Notes: generated by a model from the letters alone, not told the origin. DNA of 37,418 nt from an uncultured Eubacteriales bacterium (GCA_949286985.1 CASEEM010000039.1:1-37418), one strand, 5' to 3'. Positions 1 to 9,612 are shown, counted from the first letter of the stretch. Numbers and translations are program-made.

Positions 1-138
1 GTGCCGATTTCGGAAATGGAGCTCGAGTGGTATCACGGCGACGAGGACAACTTCCGCGAGGTCGCGGAGCACCTGGCTTCGAAGTACGAGCTGCAGCCGG
101 AGAACGAATCGAAGCTGCAGAAGGGCTTCAACGAATAA
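1..138 (+). CDS. C-terminal end of an unidentified protein (truncated by window edge)
   Basis: An open frame runs from base 1 to a TAA at 136-138 and gives 45 residues rich in Glu, His and Trp, ending in KGFNE. The true start lies upstream of the window; the GTG at base 1 is probably an internal codon. The codon choice (GAG, AAG, CTG, TTC, CCG) matches the following genes, so this is likely a real coding end. I do not recognise the family from this short acidic tail. It ends 49 bases before trigger factor, and I see no strong hairpin terminator in that gap, so it may share a transcript with tig. Confidence 0.55.
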   Translation: MPISEMELEWYHGDEDNFREVAEHLASKYELQPENESKLQKGFNE

Positions 139-187
139 CAGCCGTATCAAGTCATCATAACAGTCAATAATTTGCAGGAGGATAGCA

Positions 188-1495
188 ATGAACAATAATC
201 TTATTTCGAAAGAAAACAACGTAGCAAAGTTTGAGCTCGTCTTCACGCCGGAGGAGTTTGAGGCGGCTATCGTTGATGCCTATAAGAAGAACAAGGACAA
301 TTTCCGGATCGACGGATTCCGCAAGGGCAAGGCTCCGCGCAAGATCATCGAGAATATGTACGGACAGGACATCTTCTACGATGAGGCGCTGAATGCTCTT
401 CTCGGAACGGCTTATCCGGAGGCTCTCACGGCTCTCGACCTCGAGGTTATCAACCAGCCGAAGCTCGAGGTCGGCGAGATCGACAAGGCGAAGGACATCA
501 CCATCACGGCAGAGGTCGAGCTCTTCCCGGAGGTTGAGGTCAAGAATTATGTCGGCCTCAAGATCGACGAGGTCAAGACCGAAGTTACGGATCAGGATGT
601 CGAGAATGACCTCCTCAAGATTCAGAAGAGCCAGGCAAGACTGGAGACGGTTGAGGATCGCGCTTCGGAGAAGGACGACACGGTCGTCATCGACTTCGAC
701 GGTTCGATCGACGGTGTTCCGTTTGACGGCGGCAAGGCTGAGAACTACGAGCTTCGCCTCGGTTCCGGCATGTTCATCCCGGGATTTGAGGATCAGCTGA
801 TCGGCAAGAATGCCGGCGATGAGGTTGACGTTGTCGTCACGTTCCCGGAGAACTACGGCGCAGCGGAGCTCGCAGGCAAGGAGGCTCACTTCGCAACGAA
901 GATCCACGAGATCAAGAAGGAAGTCCTTCCGGAGATCGATGATGATCTCGCCAGCGATGTCAGCGAGTATGAGACGCTCGACGAGTTCAAGGAAGAACTC
1001 CGCAGCAATTTGGTCGATGCCGCTGCTAAGAGAGATGAGGACACGATGAAGAACCAGCTCCTCGACAAACTCCGCGAGGAGAACGAGGTTGAGGTTCCGG
1101 CTGTCATGGTCCAGGATGAGCTCGATCGCATGATTCAGGAGATGAACCAGCAGCTCACGTACCAGGGCATGAACATCCAGAGCTACCTCCAGATGGTCGG
1201 CCAGACGATGGAGGAACTCCGCAACAGCGCTCGTGAGGATGCTGAGAAGAGAGTGGCTCTTCGCATTCTCCTCCGCGGTGTTATCAATCAGGAGAACATC
1301 GAGGCTACCGAGGAAGAAATTCAGAAGGAGCTCGAGGAGTTCGCTAAGAACTACGGCCAGACGGTAGAGCAGGTCAAGAAGATGATCGGTGAGGACAATC
1401 TCAGCTTCTTTGCCGATGATATCAAGACCCGCAAGGCTGTCGACTTCATGTACGAGAAGGCTGTCAAGGAGCCGAAGGCTGCTGACGCAGAATAA
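188..1495 (+). CDS. tig: Trigger factor, ribosome-bound chaperone and peptidyl-prolyl isomerase
   Basis: This 435-residue protein matches trigger factor in length and layout. Known role: it docks at the ribosomal exit tunnel, shields nascent chains and has FKBP-type prolyl isomerase activity. The N-terminal ribosome-binding domain carries the signature GFRKGKAP at about residues 44-51. An FKBP-like domain follows at about 160-245, including FDGSIDGVPFDGG and the segment GSGMFIPGFEDQLIG. The remainder is the long helical, charged chaperone arm. The start is ATG 188, with AGGAGG at 176-181. It precedes clpP and clpX as in many Bacillota, placing folding and proteolysis together. The last residues are acidic and Ala-rich, as is common for the family. 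Confidence 0.97.
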   Translation: MNNNLISKENNVAKFELVFTPEEFEAAIVDAYKKNKDNFRIDGFRKGKAPRKIIENMYGQDIFYDEALNALLGTAYPEALTALDLEVINQPKLEVGEIDKAKDITITAEVELFPEVEVKNYVGLKIDEVKTEVTDQDVENDLLKIQKSQARLETVEDRASEKDDTVVIDFDGSIDGVPFDGGKAENYELRLGSGMFIPGFEDQLIGKNAGDEVDVVVTFPENYGAAELAGKEAHFATKIHEIKKEVLPEIDDDLASDVSEYETLDEFKEELRSNLVDAAAKRDEDTMKNQLLDKLREENEVEVPAVMVQDELDRMIQEMNQQLTYQGMNIQSYLQMVGQTMEELRNSAREDAEKRVALRILLRGVINQENIEATEEEIQKELEEFAKNYGQTVEQVKKMIGEDNLSFFADDIKTRKAVDFMYEKAVKEPKAADAE

Positions 1496-1507
1496 TCACC
1501 TCGTACG

Positions 1508-1599
1508 CGGACGCAGTGCCCTTAATAGCGGACGAAACGGCGTCCGATGAACGATAACGGAATATTTGGTATGTAACGAAGCAGCCCTCGCGGCTGCTT
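1508..1599 (+). other. Intercistronic region with competing hairpins between tig and clpP
   Basis: Two copies of CGGACG (within 1508-1514 and at 1529-1534) can each pair with the single GCGTCCG at 1540-1546, so the two stems exclude each other. A third hairpin, AAGCAGCC 1579-1586 with GGCTGCTT 1592-1599, lies just before the clpP ribosome binding site and has no T tract. This could be an mRNA processing or attenuation region, or simply GC-rich spacer. No good sigma-A promoter is evident here. The structures are read by eye and no folding energies were computed. Confidence 0.35.
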
Positions 1600-1621
1600 G
1601 CGTTGCAGAGGGGAGATACAC

Positions 1622-2215
1622 GTGAGTTTAATTCCTTATGTAGTAGAGCAGACCGGCGCCGGAGAGCGCAGCTATGATATTTACTCGCGCTTGCTCAAGG
1701 ATCGCATCATTTTCATCGATCAGGAGATCGACGATCATCTGGCAAGCGTCGTCGTCGCTCAGCTGCTTTTCCTCGAAGCGGAGGACGCGGAGAAGGATAT
1801 CAATATCTATATCAATTCTCCGGGCGGCTCGGTCACGGCGGGCATGGCCATCTACGATACGATGCAGTATGTCAAGCCGGATATCACGACCATCTGCGTC
1901 GGCATGGCAGCCAGCATGGGTGCTGTTCTCCTGACGGCAGGAACGAAGGGTAAGCGCTTCGCACTCCCGACTGCGGAGTTGATGATTCATCAGCCGCTCG
2001 GCGGGGCGAAGGGCCAGGCTTCGGACATCATGATCCAGGCCGACTGGATGCAGCGAACGAAGGATAAGCTGAATCGCATTCTCGCCGATGCGACGGGACA
2101 GCCGCTGGAGAAGATCGTGCTCGATACGGACCGCGATCACTTCATGTCGGCAGAGGAAGGCCTTGCTTACGGCTTGATCGACAAGGTCGTCGCCAGCAAG
2201 AAGGAGAACAAGTAA
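1622..2215 (+). CDS. clpP: ATP-dependent Clp protease proteolytic subunit
   Basis: This is the 197-residue serine peptidase of the Clp complex. Its tetradecameric barrel degrades proteins fed in by ClpX or another Clp ATPase. The catalytic triad is visible: Ser98 in MAASMGA, His123 in LMIHQP and Asp172 in DTDRDHF. The oligomerisation and oxyanion region [10 protein letters not shown] is intact at 65-74. I chose GTG 1622 because [10 protein letters not shown] is the usual ClpP N-terminus and a GAGGGGAG ribosome binding site lies just upstream; an in-frame upstream start at 1598 would add eight atypical residues. The gene ends 13 bases before clpX, so the two are co-transcribed. Confidence 0.97.
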   Translation: MSLIPYVVEQTGAGERSYDIYSRLLKDRIIFIDQEIDDHLASVVVAQLLFLEAEDAEKDINIYINSPGGSVTAGMAIYDTMQYVKPDITTICVGMAASMGAVLLTAGTKGKRFALPTAELMIHQPLGGAKGQASDIMIQADWMQRTKDKLNRILADATGQPLEKIVLDTDRDHFMSAEEGLAYGLIDKVVASKKENK

Positions 2216-2228
2216 GGGGAGAAGCATA

Positions 2229-3485
2229 TTGGATAACGAGAACAAGAATGCCGGAAATGAATTGATCTGCTCGTTCTGCGGCAAGAGAAGCTCGCAGGTC
2301 CGCCGCATCATCGTCGGACCGGATGTCTATATCTGCGACGAGTGTGTGAACACCTGCGCCTTCCTTCTGAAGGACGAGGTCGCTCTTCCTTCGGAGACGA
2401 AGGAGGAACTGCCGAAGCCGGCGGATATTTCCGCAGAACTGGATGCTTATGTCATCGAGCAGGAGGCTGCGAAGAAGAGCTTGGCCGTTGCAGTTTATAA
2501 TCATTACAAGCGCATCCGTTATGCTGCCGAGCATGCTGGTGACGAGAAGAAGGATGCCGTCGAGCTCCAGAAGAGCAATATCCTGATGCTCGGACCGACA
2601 GGAAGCGGCAAGACGCTGCTGGCGCAGACGCTGGCGCGCACGCTGGATGTGCCTTTTGCCATCGTCGATGCGACGTCGCTGACGGAAGCCGGTTATGTCG
2701 GTGAGGATGTCGAGAACATCCTGCTGCGACTGTATCAGGCAGCCGACGGCGATCTCGAGCGCGCACAGAAGGGCATCATCTATGTCGATGAGATCGACAA
2801 GATTGCCCGCAAGTCGGAGAACACCTCCATCACCCGCGATGTCAGCGGTGAGGGCGTCCAGCAGGCGCTCCTCAAGATCATCGAGGGCACCGTCGCCAAC
2901 GTTCCGCCGCAGGGCGGCCGCAAGCACCCGATGCAGGAGTTCATCCAGTTCGATACGAAGGACGTCCTTTTCATCTGCGGCGGCGCATTCACGGGTCTTT
3001 CGAAGATCATCAAGCGGAGACTCGGCGACCGCGTCATCGGCTTCAACGCTGAGCAGACGAAGCTCGACGACCTCGATGAGCGCGAGATCCTTCACCTCGT
3101 CGAGCCGGAGGACCTGCTCCGCTTCGGACTCATTCCGGAGCTGATCGGACGTCTTCCGATGATCGTCGCCCTGAGCGAGCTCTCGGAGGAGGCGCTCGTT
3201 CGCATCATGAAGGAGCCGAAGAATTCGCTCATCCGTCAATACCGCGAGCTGTTCCGCATGGACGGCGTAGAGCTTGAGGTGACCGAGGAGGCCATCTCGG
3301 CAATCGCGAACAAGGCCATCGAGCTGAAGACGGGAGCCCGCGGACTTCGCGGCATCTTTGCAGGCATGATGACGGATATCATGTACGATATTCCGTCGCA
3401 TCCGGAGATCAAGAAAGTCATCATCACGAAGGATACGGTCGAGAACGGCGCCGATCCGGAATATGTGACGGAACAGGGAGCATAG
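2229..3485 (+). CDS. clpX: ClpX, AAA+ unfoldase of the ClpXP protease
   Basis: This 418-residue protein unfolds substrates and passes them to ClpP. An N-terminal zinc-binding domain has Cys14, Cys17, Cys36 and Cys39 (CSFC, CDEC). The AAA+ module shows Walker A GPTGSGKT at 122-129, pore loop GYVGEDVE, Walker [12 protein letters not shown]-type loop GGRKHP, the ClpP-docking IGF tripeptide in DRVIGFN, and sensor-2 GARGLR. The start is TTG 2229 (MDNENKNAG), preceded by AAGGGGAG; no ATG gives a better N-terminus. It directly follows clpP. A weak terminator-like hairpin overlaps its stop codon. Confidence 0.97.
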   Translation: MDNENKNAGNELICSFCGKRSSQVRRIIVGPDVYICDECVNTCAFLLKDEVALPSETKEELPKPADISAELDAYVIEQEAAKKSLAVAVYNHYKRIRYAAEHAGDEKKDAVELQKSNILMLGPTGSGKTLLAQTLARTLDVPFAIVDATSLTEAGYVGEDVENILLRLYQAADGDLERAQKGIIYVDEIDKIARKSENTSITRDVSGEGVQQALLKIIEGTVANVPPQGGRKHPMQEFIQFDTKDVLFICGGAFTGLSKIIKRRLGDRVIGFNAEQTKLDDLDEREILHLVEPEDLLRFGLIPELIGRLPMIVALSELSEEALVRIMKEPKNSLIRQYRELFRMDGVELEVTEEAISAIANKAIELKTGARGLRGIFAGMMTDIMYDIPSHPEIKKVIITKDTVENGADPEYVTEQGA

Positions 3486-3517
3486 GCCGAATACATCTTG
3501 TGAAGAGGCCTATTTTT
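3482..3517 (+). terminator. Weak terminator-like hairpin at the clpX stop
   Basis: ATAGGCC (3482-3488) pairs with GGCCTAT (3507-3513) across an 18-base loop, followed by a T run to 3517. The stem is short and the loop long, so partial termination or readthrough into lon is more likely than a hard stop. Confidence 0.4.
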
Positions 3518-3593
3518 GCGCAACAACCACATGCAACAATATCGGGGCGGCTGCGGCAAGATGCGGCCGTCCGTTATTATAAGGAGGAAAATC

Positions 3594-5924
3594 ATGGAGG
3601 CGAGAATACCTTTTATTCCGCTTCGCGGACAGACCTTCTTTCCGCGAACGGTGGTCAGCTTTGATATCGGCAGAGATCTCTCGCTCGCTTCGCTCGAGGC
3701 GGCGATGGAGGCGGACCGCTATCTGGTCGTGGCCACGCAGAAGGACATCGAAGTGACGAACCCGACGGAGGAGGATTGCTACCACGTCGGCACGCTGATT
3801 CGCATCAAACAGGTCGTTAAGAATCACGAGGAATACGTTCGCGCCACGGCACAGATCGATGAGCGCGTCACGATTGCGTCCATCTATATGGAGGACGGCG
3901 TGATGTATTGCGATTACGATCTTCGTCCCGACGAAGTGACCGAGGGCGAAGAGGGCACCGAGGAGCAGGATCTGGCGGAATCGTATCGCCGTCTGCTTCG
4001 AGAGACGTACCTGCAGTATGTACATTTTCTTGAGAGTGGGGAAGCGGCGGCGCAGACGCTGCTCGAGAGCGTCGACAGCCTCGGACAAATGGCCGATGTG
4101 ATCGCGAGCGAGCTGGATGTCCCGTATACGCAGAAGCAGGAGGTCTTGGAGTTACAGAGCGATGTTGAGCGCGCCAAGGCGGTCCTCGAGATCATCAACA
4201 AGGAGATGCGTATCGAGGTCCTGGCGAAGAAAATTCGCATGGAGACCATCCAGAACATGAATGCGGGACAGCGCGAATACTTCCTCCGCGAGCAGCTCAA
4301 GGTCATCAAGGATGAGCTCGGCGAGAACGAGGAGGATTCCGTTTCAGCGGAGGCCGAGAACTGGCGCAGGCAGCTCGATGAGCTTCAGCTCGAGGAAAAG
4401 ATCGATACGAAAATCCGTAAGGAAATCGCTCGCTTCGAAAAGCTGAGCCCGATGAGCCCGGATTCCAATGTCATTCGCACCTATGTCGAGACGGTGCTGG
4501 AGCTCCCGTGGCGCAAGGCCTCGAAGCTCAATACGAATCTCAAGAAGGCGGAAAAGATCCTCAACGAGGATCACTACGGTCTCGAGAAGGTCAAGGAGCG
4601 CATTCTTGAATACCTCGCCGTCGTACATCTGGCGAAGGGCATCCGCGGCCCGATCATCTGTCTGGTCGGTCCTCCGGGCGTCGGCAAGACCTCCATCGCG
4701 CGTTCCATCGCCCGTGCGACGAATCGCGAATTCATCCGCATGTCGCTCGGCGGCGTTCGCGATGAGGCGGAGATTCGCGGCCACCGAAGAACGTACGTCG
4801 GCGCCATTCCGGGCCGCATCATGACGAGCATTTCGGAGTGCGGGACGAACAACCCGCTTTTCCTCTTCGACGAGGTCGACAAGATCGGCGCCGATTATCG
4901 CGGCGACCCGGCATCGGCCCTCCTCGAGGTTCTGGATCCGGAGCAGAATAAGACCTTTACGGATCACTATCTGGAGATCCCATTCGATCTCTCCAAGGTT
5001 ATGTTCATCACGACGGCCAATTCGACGCAGACCATTCCGCGCCCGCTTCTCGACCGCATGGAGATCATCGAACTCCCGAGCTATATCGAGGAGGAGAAGC
5101 TGCACATCGCGACGGAGCATCTGATCCCGAAGCAGCTCAAGGAGCACGCGATTCGCAAGAATCAGCTCACGTTCTCGGAGCAGGCGGTTCGCGACATCAT
5201 TCAGCAATATACGAGGGAGGCCGGCGTTCGTAACCTGGAACGTCAGATCGGCAAGGTCTGCCGCCGCGTCGCGAAGAATATCGTGACAGAGAAGAAGCAT
5301 CATTATTCCGTCACCTCCCGCAACCTGGAGCGCTACCTCGGACCGGTCATTTACCGCGAGGATAAGCTGCAGAAGGAGCCGGAGGTCGGTGTGACGACGG
5401 GCATGGCATGGACGGCGGTCGGCGGCGTGACGCTGGAGATCGAGACCGTGGTCATGCCGGGAACAGGCAAGCTGATTCTGACGGGCCAGATGGGCGACGT
5501 CATGAAGGAATCGGCGCAGACGGCTATCGGATATCTTCGCTCCATTGCCGAGCGTTATGAGATTCCGGCCGAGCGCTTCCAGGAGAACGATTTCCAGATT
5601 CACATTCCGGAGGGCGCAACACCGAAGGACGGCCCGAGTGCCGGCGTGACGATGTGCTCCGCACTCTTCTCGGCGCTTTCCGGCAAGAGAGTTCGCCGCG
5701 ATATCGCCATGACGGGTGAGATCACGCTGACCGGCGACATTCTGCCGATCGGCGGTGTTCGCGAGAAGGTCCTCGCGGCTTATCGTCAGGGCATTACGAA
5801 GATTCTGCTCCCGGAGGAGAATCGCAAGGATATTGAGGAGATCCCGGCATCCGTACGGAAGAAGATAGAGTTCGTCTTCCTGCATACGGCAGAGGATGCC
5901 TTCCGCGAGCTCATCATCGAATAG
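3594..5924 (+). CDS. lon: Lon, ATP-dependent serine protease
   Basis: The 776-residue protein has the full LonA layout: an N-terminal substrate-binding domain (about 1-200, opening with IPFIPLRGQTFFP), a helical region, an AAA+ module with Walker A GPPGVGKT near 359-366 and Walker B LFLFDEVDK, and a C-terminal protease domain. The catalytic dyad is Ser682 (KDGPSAGVT) and Lys725 (GVREKVLAAYR), 43 residues apart as in E. coli Lon. Start ATG 3594 is supported by AAGGAGG at 3581-3587; the open frame extends upstream to 3516, but that segment lacks a ribosome binding site. In the cell it degrades misfolded and regulatory proteins. Its stop overlaps the start of the engB ribosome binding site, indicating co-expression. 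Confidence 0.97.
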   Translation: MEARIPFIPLRGQTFFPRTVVSFDIGRDLSLASLEAAMEADRYLVVATQKDIEVTNPTEEDCYHVGTLIRIKQVVKNHEEYVRATAQIDERVTIASIYMEDGVMYCDYDLRPDEVTEGEEGTEEQDLAESYRRLLRETYLQYVHFLESGEAAAQTLLESVDSLGQMADVIASELDVPYTQKQEVLELQSDVERAKAVLEIINKEMRIEVLAKKIRMETIQNMNAGQREYFLREQLKVIKDELGENEEDSVSAEAENWRRQLDELQLEEKIDTKIRKEIARFEKLSPMSPDSNVIRTYVETVLELPWRKASKLNTNLKKAEKILNEDHYGLEKVKERILEYLAVVHLAKGIRGPIICLVGPPGVGKTSIARSIARATNREFIRMSLGGVRDEAEIRGHRRTYVGAIPGRIMTSISECGTNNPLFLFDEVDKIGADYRGDPASALLEVLDPEQNKTFTDHYLEIPFDLSKVMFITTANSTQTIPRPLLDRMEIIELPSYIEEEKLHIATEHLIPKQLKEHAIRKNQLTFSEQAVRDIIQQYTREAGVRNLERQIGKVCRRVAKNIVTEKKHHYSVTSRNLERYLGPVIYREDKLQKEPEVGVTTGMAWTAVGGVTLEIETVVMPGTGKLILTGQMGDVMKESAQTAIGYLRSIAERYEIPAERFQENDFQIHIPEGATPKDGPSAGVTMCSALFSALSGKRVRRDIAMTGEITLTGDILPIGGVREKVLAAYRQGITKILLPEENRKDIEEIPASVRKKIEFVFLHTAEDAFRELIIE

Positions 5925-5934
5925 GAGGTCCGAG

Positions 5935-6552
5935 ATGAAGATCAATCACGCAGAGCTGGAAGCGGTAGCTGTCCGTCCGGCGCAGTATCCGGCGCCGGAC
6001 CTTCCGGAGATCGCCTTTGCCGGGCGTTCCAATGTCGGCAAGTCCTCGCTTCTCAATCTGCTCACCGGACGGAAGAGCCTGGCCCGCGTCAGCGGCAGCC
6101 CGGGCAAGACGAGAACCATTAACTTCTACCGCATCGAGGATGCCTTCCGCATCGTCGATCTCCCGGGCTACGGGTATGCCAAGGTCTCCCGCTCGGAGTC
6201 GGAGAAATGGGGCAAGATGATGGAGAGCTACCTGGAGAAGCGCCCGTGCCTTCTCAAGGTCATTCAGCTTGTCGACATTCGCCACAAGCCGACGGCGCAG
6301 GACGTCCAGATGTATGAGTATTTGAAATACTATGATCTTGATGGTATTGTAGTAGTAACCAAAGCAGATAAGGTTTCGGCGAACGAGAGACAGAAGAATA
6401 TCAAGCTGATCCGAGAGACGCTCGGCATGTCGAAGGAGGACATCCTTCTGCCGATTTCTTCTCTCAAGAGAACGGGTCAGGAGGCGCTCCTCGATGTGAT
6501 GGAGGAGCTCGTCGAGCAGTATCGCACATCGCTTGCACAGGAAGAGGAATAA
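5935..6552 (+). CDS. engB: Ribosome-biogenesis GTPase EngB/YsxC
   Basis: This is a 205-residue TRAFAC GTPase of the YihA/YsxC/EngB family, needed for late 50S subunit assembly in Bacillota. G1 is GRSNVGKSS (30-38), G3 is VDLPGYGYA, G4 is TKAD and G5 is SSLKRTG. ATG 5935 follows AGGAGG at 5923-5928, only about ten bases after the lon stop. The lon-engB order is a known conserved pair in Clostridia and Bacillus. Base use shifts slightly around 6330-6370 (more A and T), but the frame and motifs are intact. Confidence 0.95.
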   Translation: MKINHAELEAVAVRPAQYPAPDLPEIAFAGRSNVGKSSLLNLLTGRKSLARVSGSPGKTRTINFYRIEDAFRIVDLPGYGYAKVSRSESEKWGKMMESYLEKRPCLLKVIQLVDIRHKPTAQDVQMYEYLKYYDLDGIVVVTKADKVSANERQKNIKLIRETLGMSKEDILLPISSLKRTGQEALLDVMEELVEQYRTSLAQEEE

Positions 6553-6572
6553 GGAAGCAGGAGGAAAGAAAC

Positions 6573-7100
6573 ATGGCTCATGAAACGGTCGGTAAGATCC
6601 TTTACGATTACGATCAGATCACCGCACGCGCGAAGGAGCTTGCCGAAGAGATTTCGAAGAAATATGAAGGGGAAGAGCTCATCGTCATCGGTACGCTGAA
6701 GGGATCCGTCATGTGGATGTCGGAGCTGCTGAAGTATTTGACGGTCGATACCGCCATCGATTTCATCCGTGCGAGCAGCTACGGCTCGAGCACCACGTCG
6801 TCCGGCGTCGTTAAGATCTCCATGGATACGGAGATGAACCTTTATCACAAGAACGTCCTCGTCGTCGAGGATATCGTCGATACCGGAACGACGCTGACGT
6901 ATCTGCTGAAGAAGCTGCAGGATAGAAATCCGAAGAGCCTCGAGGTCTGCACGATGCTCGATAAGCCTTCGCGTCGTACGACGGGATTTCAGGCGGATTA
7001 TATCGGATTCGAGGTTGATGACCTTTTCATCATCGGCTTCGGTCTCGATTTCGATCAGAAGTTCCGCAATCTCCCTTATATCAGCTATTTGCAGGATTGA
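6573..7100 (+). CDS. hpt: Hypoxanthine phosphoribosyltransferase
   Basis: A 175-residue purine salvage enzyme converting hypoxanthine (and usually guanine) plus PRPP to IMP or GMP. The PRPP-binding loop VLVVEDIVDTGTT is at residues 95-107. The pyrophosphate-contacting segment GTLKGSVMW (40-48), the flexible loop around SSYGSSTTSSG (68-78) and the C-terminal RNLPYIS are all typical for the family. Length is normal. GGAGG lies just before ATG 6573, 20 bases after engB, so it probably shares that transcript. The next gene starts 42 bases downstream with no terminator between. Confidence 0.95.
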   Translation: MAHETVGKILYDYDQITARAKELAEEISKKYEGEELIVIGTLKGSVMWMSELLKYLTVDTAIDFIRASSYGSSTTSSGVVKISMDTEMNLYHKNVLVVEDIVDTGTTLTYLLKKLQDRNPKSLEVCTMLDKPSRRTTGFQADYIGFEVDDLFIIGFGLDFDQKFRNLPYISYLQD

Positions 7101-7142
7101 TAACAGGCTCGAAGGCTCGGATCACAGCAGAGAGGAGGGCGC

Positions 7143-7946
7143 ATGAACGGACATCAGGATTATCATATTCATTCCTATTATTCCGACGGCAAGCTCTCTC
7201 CGGAGGCCATCGTCGATCGATGGGAAGCGGAAGGGTATACCGAGATCGCGATCACCGATCATGATGAATATGAGGGCTCGAAGCAGGCGATTCAGTATGC
7301 GAAGGGTCGCTCGATTCGCGTGATTCCGGGCATCGAATGCTCGACCAAGCATGTCACGGGCGATGAGATCCACATTCTTGGATACGGCTTCCGCTTCGGG
7401 GAGCCGGCCATGGATGAGGCGCTGAATCGCATGCACCGCCTTCGCGCCGCGCGGAACGACCGTCTGCAGAAGGCCCTGGCGTCGATGGGATATCCCGTGA
7501 CGACCGATGAACTCTTTGCCGTGAACGAGGGACGTTATATAGGGAAACCTACCTTTGCGGAGGCGATCGTCCGTAAGGGCTGGGCCGAGGATGTAAACAC
7601 GGTCTTTCGCGACATCTATGCGGCACCGGAAATCGCTGCGGTACAGAAGGAATTTCTCCCGACAGATGAAGTCGTACGCTTCATCCATGAAGCGGGAGGT
7701 CTCGTCGTGATGGCGCATCCCATGGAGATTCGCCGCCGCGGCGAGGGAGAGGCTTTCCAAGAAAGGTTGAAATCACTCCTCGGAGAGATGGTCGGCCTCG
7801 GAATCGACGGAATTGAATGCGTGCATCCTTCCGCCAAGGAAGAGGAGCAGGAGTGGCTTCGTCATTATGCGAGAGGCGCCGGCCTCATCGTGACTCAGGG
7901 GTCGGATTTTCATTCCGACCGGAAGGAGCGCTGCTATGAAAATTAA
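7143..7946 (+). CDS. PHP-domain metal-dependent phosphoesterase
   Basis: A 267-residue PHP protein with the metal-binding set in order: HIHS with SDG (His8, His10, Asp15), ITDHDE (His40), GIEC (Glu65), EIHILGYGF (His78), VVMAHP near residue 195 and GSDFHSD near the C-terminus. Proteins of this size and pattern include nucleoside 3',5'-bisphosphate phosphatase and the 5'-to-3' RNase called RNase AM (YciV type). Exact substrate cannot be read from sequence. The start ATG 7143 follows GAGGAGGG. The 3' end overlaps the start of the beta-CASP RNase gene by 11 bases, implying translational coupling and suggesting a shared role in RNA or nucleotide turnover. Confidence 0.85.
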   Translation: MNGHQDYHIHSYYSDGKLSPEAIVDRWEAEGYTEIAITDHDEYEGSKQAIQYAKGRSIRVIPGIECSTKHVTGDEIHILGYGFRFGEPAMDEALNRMHRLRAARNDRLQKALASMGYPVTTDELFAVNEGRYIGKPTFAEAIVRKGWAEDVNTVFRDIYAAPEIAAVQKEFLPTDEVVRFIHEAGGLVVMAHPMEIRRRGEGEAFQERLKSLLGEMVGLGIDGIECVHPSAKEEEQEWLRHYARGAGLIVTQGSDFHSDRKERCYEN

Positions 7947-9600
7947 ATTTTGCGGAGCGACGACAGGCGTCACCGGATCGTGTCATCTGCTCTCGACCGA
8001 GAATCATCGCATACTGCTCGATTGCGGGCAGTTCCAGGGCGGCAAGGCGCAGGAGCGCCTGAATGAGGAGCCGTTCCCGTTCGATCCTTCGGAGGTGGAG
8101 GCGGTCATCCTCTCCCATGCGCACATCGACCACTGCGGCAGGCTGCCGCTCCTCGTGAAGCGCGGCTTCCGCGGACCGATCTATTGCACCCGTCCGACAG
8201 CGGATCTGCTCCCTATCATGCTGCGTGACAGCGCCTATATCCATGAGAAGGAAGCAGAGTGGAAGAACAAGAAGGCGGAGCGCAAGGGCGAGCCGCCGGT
8301 CGAACCGCTCTATACCATCGACGATGCCGAGGAAGCCCTTCGCTATGTCACGCCGATTCTCTATGATCAGCGTGTCGAATTGAATGACGAAACGGCCATC
8401 TGCTTTAACGATGCCGGTCATATTCTCGGATCGGCCATCACGGAAATCTGGGTACAGGAGGCCGGCGAAACGACCAAAATCGTCTTCTCCGGCGATCTCG
8501 GTGTACAGAATCGTGAGATTCTCCGCGACCCGATTTATATCAAGAAGGCGAACTACGTCATCATGGAGACGACGTACGGCAACCGCCTCCACGAGGAGGG
8601 TGAGCTCAGCATCCGCGGTCTCCTCTCGGCCATCATGCGCACCGTTAAGCGCGGCGGCACGGTCATCATTCCGTCCTTTGCCGTCGGACGTACGCAGGAG
8701 ATGATCTATCTTCTCAATCAGATCTACGACGAGGATCCGGAGAGCTGCCGCGAGCTCAAGGACATCGACGTCTATATCGACAGCCCGATGGCCACCTCGG
8801 CGACGGAGGTCTTCCGCGAGAACATGGCCGTCTTTGATGAAAAAGCGCGGGCCCTCATCGCACGCGGCGACGACCCGCTCGCTTTCAAGAATCTCTATTT
8901 CACCCACTCGACGGAGGAGTCGCAAGCGCTGAATAATAATCGCAAGCCGAAGATCATCATCTCGGCGAGCGGCATGTGCGAGGCGGGACGTATCCGCCAT
9001 CATCTCAAGCACAACCTCTGGGATCCGAAGTCGACCGTCATCTTCGTCGGTTATCAGGCGGAAGGTACGCTCGGCCGCAAGCTGGTGGAAGGGGCGAAAT
9101 CAGTGAACCTCTTTGGCGAGGAAATTCAGGTCCGCGCCGAAATCGTGAACCTCGAAGGATTCTCCGCCCATGCGGACCGCGAAGGGCTTCTCGATTGGCT
9201 GGCGCATTTCCGGACGAATCCGAAGGTCTTCCTCGTCCACGGCGAGAAGGATGCGAAGGAGGCTTTTGCGGCGACTGTTCGGGAGAAGCTCGGGAAGGAA
9301 GTCGTCGTTCTCACGGAGAATGCGGAATTCGAGCTCGAGCCGGGCGGCGCGGCGGCCACGGAGCTCGCGCATGACGAGTCTGTCAATGAGGCCTTTGATT
9401 GGGAGATCAGCGAGGACGAGCTTCATGCGCTTCGCAACAAGATCTCCGAGATCAATGACAACATCGGCGGCGTTCTCTACGAGGCGAAGATGGAAACCGG
9501 TCGTCACATTTCGCCGGAGCAGCTTCGCCGTATCAACAATATTGTCCAGCAGCTTGCCGAGGACACGGTTCAGCTGCAGGCGGCGGTCATCGAAGAATAA
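7936..9600 (+). CDS. Metallo-beta-lactamase / beta-CASP family RNase
   Basis: This 554-residue protein has the metallo-beta-lactamase fold with LSHAHIDHCG (His61, His63, Asp65, His66), a later DAGHILGS motif, FSGDLG, then a beta-CASP domain (PSFAVGRTQE, SASGMCEAGRI) and an RMMBL-like region with GFSAHADR and LVHGEKDA. These are hallmarks of CPSF73-like and YsiF-like RNA nucleases. About 90 residues at the C-terminus form an extra charged helical segment of unknown role. The start ATG 7936 lies inside the preceding PHP gene. The gene is closed by a strong terminator. Likely activity is endo- or exonucleolytic RNA cleavage; the specific target is unknown. Confidence 0.9.
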   Translation: MKIKFCGATTGVTGSCHLLSTENHRILLDCGQFQGGKAQERLNEEPFPFDPSEVEAVILSHAHIDHCGRLPLLVKRGFRGPIYCTRPTADLLPIMLRDSAYIHEKEAEWKNKKAERKGEPPVEPLYTIDDAEEALRYVTPILYDQRVELNDETAICFNDAGHILGSAITEIWVQEAGETTKIVFSGDLGVQNREILRDPIYIKKANYVIMETTYGNRLHEEGELSIRGLLSAIMRTVKRGGTVIIPSFAVGRTQEMIYLLNQIYDEDPESCRELKDIDVYIDSPMATSATEVFRENMAVFDEKARALIARGDDPLAFKNLYFTHSTEESQALNNNRKPKIIISASGMCEAGRIRHHLKHNLWDPKSTVIFVGYQAEGTLGRKLVEGAKSVNLFGEEIQVRAEIVNLEGFSAHADREGLLDWLAHFRTNPKVFLVHGEKDAKEAFAATVREKLGKEVVVLTENAEFELEPGGAAATELAHDESVNEAFDWEISEDELHALRNKISEINDNIGGVLYEAKMETGRHISPEQLRRINNIVQQLAEDTVQLQAAVIEE

Positions 9601-9612
9601 GGAATGTACGGC

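Noticed and set aside
2142..3401. Long minus-strand open frame (419 codons) opposite clpX
   Set aside because: It is the antisense shadow of clpX in a GC-rich third-position genome; it has no ribosome binding site and a Arg/Leu/Asp-rich composition typical of such shadows.
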